Of a stretch of 64,000 nucleotides of DNA, positions 33,474-44,812 are shown in pieces. Under the pieces are notes generated by a model. The model did not search any database, was not told the origin of the DNA, and worked only from the letters and a program-made list of their open reading frames with translations. A program made the position numbers and the translations under genes. How positions within the stretch are numbered: the first letter of the stretch is position 1; the number at the start of each line of letters is the position of its first letter. This stretch comes from Galdieria sulphuraria (Eukaryota > Rhodophyta > Bangiophyceae > Galdieriales > Galdieriaceae): assembly GCF_000341285.1 (NCBI RefSeq), contig NW_005178459.1, positions 1 through 64,000 on the forward strand. The letters are read 5' to 3'.

Positions 33474-33796
33474 ATGGTTGAGAGTGAGTTGAAAGTAGCT
33501 GAAACTTGGGATAGAACCTTGGAACTGGGCATCAAAAGAGTTGCTTATGGAGTACTTTTAGGTTCTGTGACGGCGCTGATACTGTTCCGTGAGAATATCT
33601 CTCTCGAGTTCGCGTACTCCAGGACTAACGTTTGTTTGAAGGGTCGCCGTTAACCAGAGTTGCAGTTTCTAGTTTTGGAGGTGGTATAGGTTTTGGAATG
33701 ACTTATAGTGACGCTAAACGGGATTTTGAAAAACTGAAACCAGCCTCATCTTCCTCAACTCAAGGATTGACGGATAGCTTATCTTTGAATAGTTAA
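33474..33796 (+). CDS. MIC10: MICOS complex subunit MIC10
   Basis: MIC10 bends the mitochondrial inner membrane at crista junctions. Exons 33474-33588 and 33642-33796 (intron 53 nt, with CTAAC near its 3' end) give 89 residues. Key marks: the start MVESELKVAETWDRTLELG, a first hydrophobic helix with VAYGVLLGSVTALILF, then a second helix with the glycine-rich FGGGIGFGMTYSD that lets MIC10 oligomerise, followed by a polar tail. The hairpin and both Gly motifs equal the family. The unspliced frame would stop before the second helix. The TTG-initiated extension was not used. Confidence 0.9.
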
Positions 33797-33905
33797 CTAG
33801 CTGTGTTAACATTATATAAAGGTTTTTCTTTTTCTGTTGTACCTTATTGCGTGTAACCTTATCCAGACTGACTTGCATGTCGTTGGTTGGGAAGAGGAGG
33901 AGGAT

Positions 33906-35240
33906 ATGTGGAGAAGCACTAGTAGTTGGATAGTTGGGCAAGTTGTAGCTAGACTCAACTATTCCACTGGAGTTGTACCCAAAACCAACCCACTCAAGCC
34001 AACTCACAGTTCTCCTGGAAGAACACACAGAAGCAAAGTATTTTCTGTGGACCCCAACTGGAAGGGCAAAGTCATAGCAGGAGGAGCTCGATCAGCCGAC
34101 GGAGTTCCCACAGAAACTTTGAGTGTTCACTTTTATGGAACTTCATCTTCCGGTTATGCCTTTCATCGATGGTTCACTTCGATAGGTTTGAAATTATGTT
34201 TTCATAATACACCGGCGTATTTGTTATTGTTCGATGCCGGTGAAGGTACTTGTCGCCGACTGTTTGAATGGTAAGAATACATTCCTACATATACACGACA
34301 ACTTATTGGGTCAAGTGGTACGGCACCTTGTAATCTCGATTATATTTTCATAACTCATTTGCATGCCGACCACATTCTGGGTCTTCCTTCGCTAGTTATA
34401 AGTGCAGCAGATAGAAGTAAACCTCTGCATATTTATGGACCAGAAGGTATCCGCTACTTTTTAAGAAGTGCTTTGTTATCTACTAGAGTTCGAGTTCCAG
34501 TTCCTATCCATACTCATGAGCTTATTTTACCTGAACAAACCAAAAGAAATCAACCTTTTAGACAGCCTTTGCCACCGTATAGAACGGAAGTAGAAGATAC
34601 GGATATTTACCCCGATGACAAAGGTATTTATAGAGTAGTGAATACAAAAGGGTTTACTCTGACGGCCAGTCGTTTGGTTCATCCCGTTCCTTGCTTCGGT
34701 TATGTGTTTGAAGAGTCTTCCAAAATACATTTTAGTGAAGAAAAGTTTCAAGAACTTGGAGTACCACGTGGCTCTGTTCGCAGAAGGTTAACACAAGGTC
34801 AGACAGTAACTCTTTCTGGTGGTCGTGTAGTGAAACCGAATCAAGTGATAAGTGGAGTACGTCCTGGAAGGAAGGTGACTATTTCAGTGGATACTAGTGA
34901 TTCCAGTTCATTGGCATCTTTAGCCGAACAGTCTTCTCTATTGATACATGATGCAACCAATTTAGAAGATTGTTTAGAAGAATCTATTCAAAGTGGTCAT
35001 TCCACAGCAAAGATGGCTGGTGTATTTGCGAGACAAGTGAATGCGGAGTTTTTAGCACTTACACATATTAGTCCTCGAATTTGGTCTTCAGATACCGAAC
35101 AACAAATGATAAGAGAAGCAATGGCTGGTTTTGCAAAGCGAGGAAGATGTATCATTGCGGAGGATATGTGTAGAATAGACTTGGAAGAACGTGAAATGAT
35201 GGAGAATGTTGCACAAAGTGCCGAGTCCTTCCATTCTTAG
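33906..35240 (+). CDS. ELAC1: tRNase Z (short form, ELAC1-like), probable organellar leader
   Basis: tRNase Z cuts the 3' trailer from pre-tRNA. Exons 33906-34270 and 34316-35240 (intron 45 nt) give 429 residues. The metallo-beta-lactamase core is intact: FHNTPAYLLLFDAGEGTCRRLF, the metal motif THLHADHILGLPSL (HxHxDH), YGPEGIRYFLRSAL, PCFGYVFEE, VTISVDTSDS, LIHDATNLEDCLEE and the HSTAKMAGVFARQVNAEFLALTH end. The first about 80 residues, rich in Arg, Ser and Thr (MWRSTSSWIVGQVVARLNYS), look like a plastid or mitochondrial transit leader. The intron sits between the flexible-arm strand and the HLHADH motif, and the frame fails without splicing. Confidence 0.92.
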
Positions 35241-35371
35241 GTAAACATTTTGATGATTTGCACACAAATAATTTGTTTTACTTCTCAACAAATATACCTC
35301 CACGAGATATTTCTTATCTTTGTTTTCCCACAAAGTATAAGATTATATATCTGGAGAGGTATAACACTATT

Positions 35372-35404
35372 ACACACACACACACACACACACTCTCTCT
35401 CTCT
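35372..35404. repeat. AC then CT compound microsatellite
   Basis: About ten AC units run into about six CT units, between two convergent stop codons (tRNase Z and the repeat protein). Confidence 0.85.
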
Positions 35405-36866
35405 TATTCTGATATATACAAACCCTTCTCCATGCTGTTGTTTTCTGAAATGGAATCTACAGAAAGCCATACCCAGTCTTCATCACTGGGAGGAGCCAAA
35501 CCCAATCGTCGAGCAACTTGTACAATACCTCCATAACTCTCCACTGTATCAACCAGGTCCTCTCTTCCATTCAACAACATACACTGCTTTGATGGAATTC
35601 GAATCATTCCTTCCACCACACTGCAATGTTGCTTTGTAAACTCCAAACATTCAATCGCAAATTCAATAGAAAAGGGACCCCAATTCAATAGACGATTCTT
35701 TCCAGTATTTTGATGCAACTTTAAACCCAAACGTGCACCAAGTGCTATATTGCCACCATGACGAAGAATCAAAGTAGCCAAATCAGGCCTTCCTGCTAGT
35801 CGAAACACACGATAAGAAGGCATCATTCCTATACAATTATATTGTAGACAAAACTGATGAATTTCTTTCACTAAATAAAGAAACTCTTCGAAATATCTGA
35901 AAACAAGTTAGTATTCATCAATGAAATCATGTAAATACTAACGAACCTCCAATCTTGACTACAATGTAAACCCAAATGTGAAGCAACCAGCCTTTCCCCT
36001 CCTTTACGTGCAATTGCATACCAAATATCACTTCTTCCTTTGGCCAAAAGTTGTTGACTTGCAGGAACGATGCGTTGATTGAAATCATTCTGCTTACAAA
36101 AGTTTTCCAATTCTTTGGCAATATTATTCATATCTGTCCAGTAACCATAGATTCTCTTCTCTTGTGACTTGTATCCAACATAAGAAACTTGTTTTTTCTT
36201 TCTGGTCTTCTTTGGTATTTCAAAACCCAATCGTTGCGCTATCTTCTCATAATGTGATCTTCCAGCACAAATCTTATTCATAAGAACAGGTTTGTATTTT
36301 CTGATAGTTTCTCTCGAGGGCATTTCATCCTTTGCCAAGTTTCTTTCTTTTATGAGTTCAACAACTTGTTCAGTGAGACTCTCCAATTCTCGGTCACGTA
36401 ACACAGACCGCAGAGGGGTCCACTTGCTTTGTTTTGGTAGTTTCCAACCCAACTTTTGTGAAACTGGTTCAGGCCCTCCATGTTTTGCTATTGCTTCGAC
36501 TAGTACATGAGCACCTTTTGCTCTCAAATATACATTGGTTGGCAATATTCCAGCAGGATGGTTATGGATAGCACAAAAGTCCGCAAGTTGGTTGGATAAG
36601 TTGTCAAAGTTTTCCCAAAATGGATCTAATTCCGTCTTTCTATTGTTTTTCAACTTGAAAGTTTTGCTTCGAAATGATTTCTCGTGGAAAGCATCTTGGG
36701 AGGAGGAGACCATTCTAGTCACTGGATGGTTGCAGTTGTCATAAGCGAACTGAAATATGCCTATCGACCTCTTTAGGTAGTTACTGATGCATAATTGATT
36801 ACCGTTTCTTTGTAGGTTGTTGATACTTGCAACTGCGAAACCAGAATGAAACGCCAACGAGTCCAT
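35404..36866 (-). CDS. Protein with five tandem GR-DL-GG-LGL repeats
   Basis: Exons 35947-36866 and 35404-35896 (intron 50 nt) encode 470 residues. After a leader of about 75 residues there are five repeats of about 65-75 residues. The consensus is roughly W..F..L..EL..FC......G.MPS...L...GR.DL...I..HGG...VA..LGL. Examples: AKGRSDIWYAIARKGGERLV with ASHLGL; RLAGRPDLATLILRHGG with GARLGL; LNGREDLVDTVESYGG with ARRLGLAPP. The second copy is the most diverged. Each unit should be two or three helices. Similar repeats occur, as far as I remember, in plant and algal plastid proteins of unknown role, possibly nucleic-acid binding. The N-terminus (MDSLAFHSGFAVASINNLQRNG) could be a transit peptide. 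No enzyme domain is seen. Confidence 0.7.
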
Positions 36867-36972
36867 GGTCTACGAACAACTGCCCATGAACAACTTTTCC
36901 ATTCACTTTTCTCAACAACTGAAACTTTTATTCTAAAAATAGATCAGTTGTGAGAAAAGATTAGATGAGACT

Positions 36973-38635
36973 ATGTTTTCTTATCCATACTACAACTTGC
37001 CATTATTTACTTGTCCACACATGAAAAGGTCGTATTCCTTAGTAGGAGGGCTAGTCATAGGGTTGACTTTTTGTCTATTCTTAAGAACAAATGCTCAAGA
37101 AAGTGAAGATGAGGCAATATCCAACTTGCAAAAATATATTCAAAGTAAGTGTTTTGTACAATGGTTGACTCTTTTCCTTGAACTCCATAAATAGTACGTA
37201 CAGATCAACCTCATCCTGACTATGCTAGTGCAGTCGAGTTTTTAACACAATTGGCTACTGAAATAGGTTTAGAGGTGAGTGTTATTTATTATAATCTTCT
37301 AGAGAGTTTATATATATATATATATTTGTATGATCTTATTTAGACCCAGTCTTTGGAACTTGTACCAGGGAAACCCATATTCCTGGCTTGGTTATTAGGA
37401 TCGAATGGCGATGGATCGACTATTTTACTCAATTCACATATGGATGTGGTGCCTGTAGAACCTGGTGGTTGGAGTCAAGATCCATTTGCTGCTACCATCG
37501 AACGAGATAAAGTCTATGGTAGAGGTACTCAAGATATGAAGGTTGGTATTATGCATCATCTTTCAAGAAGTTCATCTCACGTGGTTGATAGAGTGTTACC
37601 ATCCAGTACTTGGAAGCATTAAGGCATCTCATCCGACGAGGTTGGAAACCTGACCGAACTGTTTTGCTTTCGGTAGTTCCTGACGAAGAGATTGGAGGTG
37701 CTCAAGGAATGGGAGTGTTTGTAGAGTCCAAAGAATTTCAAAAGTGGAACATTAGCTTAGAATTGGATGAAGGTTTAGCCAATCCACAATCTTTTATGTG
37801 GTTGTATTATGGTGAGCGACAACCTTGGTGGCTTACTATTGGAGCTACAGATCAACCTGCTCATGGAGCAACATTACCCAATCATACAGCCATCCAACAC
37901 TTATACAAGATAGAACAAAAAGTTCTCGAATTTCGAAAGCAACAAGAGCAGCAAGTGAGTCAAGGAATCCCTTTGGGAGATATTATTGGAATCAATCTTG
38001 TTTATCTTCGCTCCGGAGTAACCAAAGACGATCATAGTTATGTGATGAATATGGTCCCAGGAATAGCAGAGTTAGGTTTGGATATTCGAGTACCTCCCAC
38101 GAAACAACATAGCCAAGAAATGACTCGAATCATATCCGATTGGTTGTCATGTACTGAAGATGAAATCATGAATAACTGGATTGGAAATTGCAGTCATTAT
38201 TACTACAAGTTTATTCACAGAGTTGATATTCCTCAAGTAACTAGCAAAGATCCCGTGGAGAATCCCTACTATCAAGTGATACAACAAGTTTTCGATGAAT
38301 TATCCATTTCTTATAAAACTGCAATATTTCCTGCTTCTACAGATGCACGATATTTGAGAGAAAGGAAAATTCCTTGTTTCGGGTTTAGGTAAGTTTCTTA
38401 GAGTTGAAAACAATCGTATCGTAATGAATATTCTAGTCCTATTCATTCGACTCCAGTATTATTACATGATAACGATGAATATATTCCCAAAGACATATTT
38501 CTTAAAGGCATCTCCATTTATGAAAGACTTATTGAAGCTTTAAGTACTTTGGATTACCCAACAATCCCAAGTTGTAAACCAACTGAAAATATAACCCATT
38601 CTATAACAACAACTATGCCTCATGAAGAACTTTGA
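36973..38635 (+). CDS. ACY1: Aminoacylase-1 (M20 peptidase family)
   Basis: Aminoacylase-1 hydrolyses N-acetylated amino acids using two zinc ions. Five exons (36973-37144, 37195-37274, 37344-37541, 37592-38388, 38437-38635; introns 50, 69, 50 and 48 nt) give 481 residues. The N-terminus has a signal-anchor-like hydrophobic stretch (SLVGGLVIGLTFCLFL), so the enzyme may enter the secretory path. Core motifs: TDQPHPDYASAVEFL, the zinc-binding LLNSHMDVVPVEP, YGRGTQDMK, VVPDEEIGGAQGM, GATDQPAHGA and the end FSPIHSTPVLLHDNDEYIP. One TA-rich tract lies inside intron 2. Both usual zinc-binding regions are present. Confidence 0.92.
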
Positions 38636-38722
38636 TATTGTTTTCTAAAGTCGGTTTCTTTTTCTCTTATTCATCCTCCAGTTTTAACCCTAAACCTAAC
38701 GCACTTGTATTCAAACTCAAAG

Positions 38723-39304
38723 TCAACTTCTATTTCTTTCCATACTCTTAGCTACAACAGCCATCTCATTCTGTGAATAGGATAAACTTGCTTCATAAGC
38801 TCCCACTATTGCTTCCGTAATAGAATTGGATATCTACAACACAACATAAACCCTAAATAAACCCTAACAGTCATCTTACCGCTTGAATATCTCCTGATGA
38901 AAGCAACTTCTCATCCACTTGTACACTACAAGGTACCTGATTTCCTGAATATCGTGCCTCCACCCATCCATCAACAGACTTTATGGGTCAACCACAAATA
39001 GAATGAATCATAAATTTTGTCTTACTTTACTTTCCACTCTTATTATAGAAAGTTGCTGTTGAAGTTGTTGACTATATTGCGCAAGTAACTGTGCTTTCTC
39101 CATAGCTCTTTTCCACTCTTCTCCACTCTCTCTATCGAAAGAAGACGATTGCGTCTGCATATCCATATAAACCACTCGAGGGCAACTCAACCCATATGAC
39201 TTTTTAAAGGACTGTTGAATAGCAGAATGTAAACAACGACGACTAGTCCAACAACTTGGCAAGTAACTGATCCATCCCATTCTATGATGATTCTCTTTCA
39301 ACAT
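38723..39304 (-). CDS. YbaB/EbfC-family nucleoid-associated protein, organellar
   Basis: YbaB/EbfC proteins are small bacterial nucleoid-binding dimers, also found in chloroplasts. Three exons (39026-39304, 38880-38978, 38723-38833; introns 47 and 46 nt) give 162 residues. Residues about 55-160 are the YbaB core: EKAQLLAQYSQQLQQQL helix, a sheet with GWVEARYSGNQVPCSVQVD, and a C-terminal helix SNSITEAIVGAYEASL. The N-terminal 50 residues (SCWTSRRCLHSAIQQSF) are Ser/Arg-rich and look like a transit peptide. Role in organelle DNA is inferred from the family. Confidence 0.75.
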
Positions 39305-39343
39305 CTTGTAAGAAAAAATAGTTTATATGATTTCCAATGATGA

Positions 39344-40226
39344 CTATTCCACTTTGGGTAATGCAACTTGTTTCGAAGTATCCATCTCTCTCATATACTC
39401 TAAATAATCCAAAGGAAGCCTCGATCTTACCGCTGCCATGTGCCTTTCACTTTCCACTTGATCAGGAGTCTTGCCACAAATCTTTGCATGAAGCTCTGCC
39501 AATTGTTGTTGCTCCTTCAACAGCTGCTCAAAACTATTCAACTCTTCATTGGTCAACTTGCGAATATAGTTTGCGGGATTGCCACCCCATAATTCATCGG
39601 AAGGAACGCTGGTTCCCTTTACCAGTCGAGAACCTAAAGATATTCAACGACCAACAACTAGTATATATATTCACACATACCGGACGCTATTACCGAACGT
39701 GTAGAAATAACACAATCTTCTTCGATCAACGAACCCCAACCGATGTAGACTTTATCATAGATTGTACAACTGTAGATACTACTGCGAGCTCCTATAATCA
39801 CTTGTTTCCCAATAAACGTTGGATTTCCACGTTCCTCTGGAATACGAGTACAATGGATAACCACATCATCCCCAATATGACTGTCGCCAACCACTACGAT
39901 GGGAACCGCATCAGCTCTCAACACAGCACCATATCCAACAGAACTATTCGCCCCAAGTTGAACGTATCCAATAACCGAAGCGTTGGGAGCAATGAAAACG
40001 TTGTCTTCAAAAATAGGTTTCTTTAGACCGATGTTCATCAACTGTCGATGTCTGCTAACTAGGAAAGCGAATGGACCCTGCTGTCTAACAACTGGACAAG
40101 AAACTACTTACGTGGTTCACGATAACTGTATCCTCCTTGAACTCGGATACCTAAGTGGTCCATAGATTGACCTGTTTCTCTTATCATTTGACCAACCACA
40201 TACAAGGCGCGACGAATACCTTGCAT
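39344..40226 (-). CDS. Gamma-carbonic anhydrase-like protein (complex I type)
   Basis: In plants and algae these left-handed beta-helix proteins form a module on mitochondrial complex I. Three exons (40112-40226, 39681-40058, 39344-39633; introns 53 and 47 nt) give 260 residues. The start MQGIRRALYVVGQMIRETG and PLSRHRQLMNIGLKKP match the plant family. The hexapeptide repeats are visible in ASVIGYVQLGANSS and GYGAVLRADAVP, and the end has ELWGGNPANYIRKLT. Of the three zinc-ligand histidines, one stays (VVIHC), but the other two sites read IGARSS and IYSC instead of GHSA and LHGC. It is therefore probably a non-catalytic CAL-type member. Confidence 0.88.
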
Positions 40227-40278
40227 GGTTTTCGATCCACTTTACCAATTCTCTGAACAACTTTTGGGAAACTAATAT

Positions 40279-40989
40279 ATGGATGATTGGAATAACTTGT
40301 GGCTTGACTTGACCTGTTGTCTTATTCACACAATATTGTATATACACCAAGTATATCCATTAGGTAGTTTCTACCTCTGCTAATTTCGTTGCCTTCTCAT
40401 CTCAGTAGATACCTTTGAACGTCGTGAAAGATGGGGCGCTGTAGTTTACTTTTGTAAAAGTCCAATCGTAGCAGATTATCTAAACCCCATTCTACACGAT
40501 ATCAAAAGTTACTTTGCAAACGTAGGTATTGCTGGTTTCTTAGTTGACTGATTTTCATTCCTTTTTTAGGGTTTATTGCGTAGCATCCGCATATCTTTAT
40601 CGCATCCCAACAAACAAGTCAACTATCAAATGCAGTTTCCACAGACAACACCAAAAGTTTGCACAGTAGATGTTATATTAAAGTGGCAAGAATTGTTTCG
40701 GAATGCACTGTACAAGTTGCTGTATGTTGGACAAGCGTCTTCGTTAGTAGGTACGTCTACTTTTCAGATTTATCTACAAGTCGTAGATAATATGGAACAA
40801 CAACAACAGTGGAAGACAGTAGTTGGTGACCCTTTTGTAGAGCACTTGGCAAGTCCACTCGCAAAAGTTACCCGGTGAATACTCATTTGCTATGGTTTAC
40901 AGGGTACCCAAAAGTGGGAAGTTTTGTATTCTTGTGAAATTTCTGGTACTGAGCAACCCTTCCATTTATTCCGAGAAGAAATGGACTAG
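40279..40989 (+). CDS. MAD2L2: HORMA protein REV7/MAD2L2
   Basis: REV7 is the HORMA subunit of DNA polymerase zeta and of end-protection complexes. Exons 40279-40363, 40406-40521, 40570-40836 and 40903-40989 (introns 42, 48 and 66 nt) give 184 residues. Match to human REV7 is visible along the length: CLIHTILYIHQVYP at the first helix, TFERRERWGAVVYFCKSP then ADYLNPILHDIKSYF, VNYQMQF and TFQIYLQVVDN with the WKTVVGDPF stretch. The last junction is unsure: a 36-nt intron starting at 40867 would keep VEHLASPLAK, which aligns better with the safety-belt region but is shorter than other introns here. Length is slightly below the 211 of human REV7. Confidence 0.75.
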
Positions 40990-41015
40990 GGAAAGAACCA
41001 AGTTGGGAATCTTGT

Positions 41016-44000
41016 TTAACCACGTATCTTCAAAGGTTTATCTCCAAAAGCTTTCGATGACAAGTGTAGCCGTTTCGAAGTATTCTTTCTTTCAATAGCA
41101 AGAGAATAAGAAAACACATTGCCTTGGGCCGGAGAATGAGGTATCCAAACAACTTCAGGATCCATAGGTAAAGAACGAAGATTATCGCCCTGAATTTCGT
41201 GGAGCTTCCAAGATTCTGCTTCTTCTTCTTTCACTTGTAAAGTTCTTGCCAATCGTCTTCGCAGTTCTTCTATTGTATCACCTGATTGAGGAACTTGTAA
41301 GAGAAATGGAACTCCAAAGATATCATATCCTCCTAACTGCTTATGGTCCTTGGTAACGTGAACTACCGATACCCAAATGCTATCCCTAAATAACCACAGC
41401 TTAGTTTCCTACAACTTTCAAAAGATTCATTCTTACTCTAATTCTCTTTCGCAAGGCTCTACTCTCATCATCATTCCAGTTCCTGGACGCCATTCCGGTA
41501 TTTCTTCATCCGGTAAACAATATCGAACGATGCGATGATCCTGTACAAGTACCAGTCGCAATTCTATTTCCATTGCAAGATTTAAAAGCTCTCGAATGCG
41601 CTGCAATAAGTGCAACACTTTAGAGTGATGTGGCAATAAAATACTCAAAATATTCGTTCGATGACTCTTCACACCAGACTCGATTCCATTTCCACAATTG
41701 TTCTCCTTCAGAACTTGGTCTGTAGTGGAAAAGAGACATTCCTGAATATCTGTGAAACTTTCATCTTCCTTCAAACATCGACCACTGTCTTCTCGATAAA
41801 TAACGGTATATTCATCTTTTTCATCATATTGTACAGCTGCATACGCCAGTCTTTGATAATACAAAACTCTACCAGGTGGAGTGCGAACAGCAAAAGAACG
41901 AATCCAGTCTTGAAAACTTTCATTTCTAAACCAATGAATGAGAAGAATATTCAAATATTGGAGTGTGTTACTTACCTTTCAGAAAAAGTAAATGGAAACG
42001 AACGTGGCTGCATTCGATAAGGATCCATTGGAAAGAATCGAATATATTCAGGGTCAATACTTGCCCGTATTAACTTACAGAATCGATCTCTCATTTGTTC
42101 ATAAGTATCAGTTACCATCATATCCAAAATAATTCCCGGCTTATGAGGTTCGAGAATATTGCGTATTTCCACATCCACTCGTTTCATCAAATATTCGAAA
42201 AAGTCCAATACAGTTGGCAAATATCTTGCACCCGAGTCGATTATCTGTTTGACTTGTTCATGTTCCAATGGTAAAGGAACTGGTTGGATAACTATGATAT
42301 CTCCACAACCTATCTTATAACTCTTCAAAGTTCGAGATATGTCATCCAATTTTTGAACATTTCTTGGAGATATTTCTTCAAAGAGTAACATTTCTTGGTT
42401 GAAACTACTTTCTCCCATCAATTCCTTTATCACAGCCAATACATCAGCAATAACATCATTTTGTTTCATAATTTGTTTTCCAATAATGCGATAGTCAGCA
42501 GTTGGAAATGGTGTATAGAGCTTGAAGAATAACAACATTTCGTCAGCAGCTACAGCGACATTCAAAGACTTTGGTAGTGAAAGCGCTCTTATTCGATCAC
42601 TTCTTCCATCATTCAATGACAAATCTTCAACGTAAATGGGGACCAAGCTTTCATCCAATACTCGAGCTTCCCAAGTTCCATCCGGTTTCTGATAACCCGG
42701 ATCCTCTAAAACACTGCTGTTTTCTCTACTTCCAGCCAATAGAAACTGTGTACGAATTGTATCATTATCACGTTGGAAACAGCGCCATATTCGTATCATT
42801 GTTGGATCCTTTACAAGGCCACGAGAAAAGAGAGAATCCTTGAGTTCTTTCAAAGTGGTACTTTTTCGCATCTTTAACTTGTACAGCCCAGAGCGTGGAA
42901 GCAAATCAGTTCCTCGATACTGAAACAAGTCATTATCAGTGACAACCATAAAAGTACAGTATAAATGGGCTTCCATTCTTTCCTTCTTTCTCAAAGCTTC
43001 TTCTTCCTTCTCCTTTTCAAGGCGTTCAATCAACTCATGAGGTACTTCAGCATCTTTAAGAGGTGTTAAATAGTCTTGAATTTTATCTCTTCGAATATAT
43101 TGCAACATATATGCGTTGGCAAATTTTCTCACCATAGACTGACGTGAACGTGGTGGCTGTAACTCGGGTGGAGTTAATCCATTCAACGTTCTCGACTTGC
43201 GGTCTCTCTCCTCTTGTTCTTTCTCCTCTTCCGGTGCAATTTTTTGTCCACCAACGCCAAAATTTTCTTCAATAGCTTGATGTCTATCTGACTTTAATAC
43301 CAAGTCATCATCAAACTTGTACCAACCATCAGGGTCTTGTAATAAATGAGGACGAATAAATGCATAATAATGTCCACCATAAATATCTCCCATATGAACC
43401 AAAACAGCATGCAAATCATAAGTGTAATCCACATTGGATGGTTCCATCGACTCTTCTCGGCTCACAAAGGAATTCAAGTTTATCGTCTCATAAAACTTGT
43501 AATGATCATTTATCTTCACCATCATATCATGTGCAAAGTCGTACTCAAATCTCTTCAAATGTAACTGTAAAACAGGAGGAAGTGTAATAAACACCGCACC
43601 TTTCTTGGCTGCCTGAAGTTCTTGATAACCTTCAGCACGATATTTGTTGTCCCCATCCATGATTTCAACTTCTGTATACTTTTCAAAGGATTCATATATA
43701 TCAGCACAACCACGCACATTCAGGGAAAGATCATAAAATGTCTCTACATGAGAACTTTCATATGGAACATAAATACATTTGATATAATTCAATATCTTGC
43801 CCTCAAATAGTCGCTGAATGATGTTCACTCCATCTTCTCCCCCTTCTCTCTTCATCTTCTCCTCTAAAGCATCGCATAGGATTCGATTCAACTCCTGTAC
43901 ATCATGTTGTGTGAAAGCATCGGCATTATCCCAACCAAAACTATCCGTCAATCTCTTCGTCTTGACTACTGTTGGACAATACTGTAAATCATAAAAAACT

Positions 44001-44812
44001 CGTTGTAGAGCATAAGTTAAAAGATCAGGGCTGTTATCTGAAGAACTATTTAGCACTGGCATGCGATATACTGCCCTCCGAAATTCTCCTAAATGAAATA
44101 AAGTCTGCAACAAAGAATTCATATAACAAGTAGCTCCCTGATTCTTCAAACCAACATATCCGGTTGCCTTTCTCGAGTTGTAGTCTACCACAGGATTATC
44201 CAACTCCCATTCTGATACTAAAGTAACTTGAGCCGTGAATAAGAGACTACCGGCTACTAAAAAGCCTTCTTCAGGTCTGTTGATAAGGTCCAGCTTCACG
44301 AATTCANNNNNNNNNNNNNNNNNNNNNNNNNNNNNNNNNNNNNNNNNNNNNNNNNNNNNNNNNNNNNNNNNNNNNNNNNNNNNNNNNNNNNNNNNNNNNN
44401 NNNNNNNNNNNNNNNNNNNNNNNNNNNNNNNNNNNNNNNNNNNNNNNNNNNNNNNNNNNNNNNNNNNNNNNNNNNNNNNNNNNNNNNNNNNNNNNNNNNN
44501 NNNNNNNNNNNNNNNNNNNNNNNNNNNNNNNNNNNNNNNNNNNNNNNNNNNNNNNNNNNNNNNNNNNNNNNNNNNNAAGTAAAGTAACCTTCATTCTCAC
44601 TTTCCGATTTCTACAAAACAACAGTTGAGTTTTCCTACAGTCAAATTCTCTCCTATGAAAATTACCTGGTCCATAGGTTCTGCGCTCTCCAGGTTCTCGT
44701 CTTATTATTCGTCTTCCTCCTCCTCATCCTCTACCTGTTCTTCCTCTTCTGAAGTGGTGGAGTTTACTGGCTCCTCTTCATTTTCTAAAACAAAAGAGTT
44801 GGTTTCTTCCAT
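41016..44812 (-). CDS. USP7: Ubiquitin-specific protease USP7 (interrupted by assembly gap)
   Basis: USP7 removes ubiquitin from many nuclear proteins. Downstream of the gap the exons are 41976-44306, 41437-41925 and 41016-41385 (introns 50 and 51 nt). They give the catalytic domain (LKNQGATCYMNSLLQTLFH with the nucleophile Cys, FTQHDVQELNRIL, QLHLKRFEYD, YGGHYYAFIRPH with the catalytic His) and the ubiquitin-like C-terminal region. The MATH domain must lie in the 270-N gap. On the far side, an acidic N-terminus starts at ATG 44812 (MEETNSFVLENEEE) and reaches ESAEPMDQ, an intron of about 55 nt, then SESENEGYFT into the gap. Two consecutive in-frame TAA codons lie in it near 44695-44710; a 39-nt intron starting GTAGAG would remove them. 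Further upstream exons, from ATG 45069, may join in frame through K-MEETN. The catalytic part is certain; the N-terminus is not. Confidence 0.88.
44307..44576. other. assembly gap (270 N)
   Basis: A run of 270 undetermined bases inside USP7, covering most of the expected MATH-domain coding region. True size is unknown. Confidence 0.99.
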
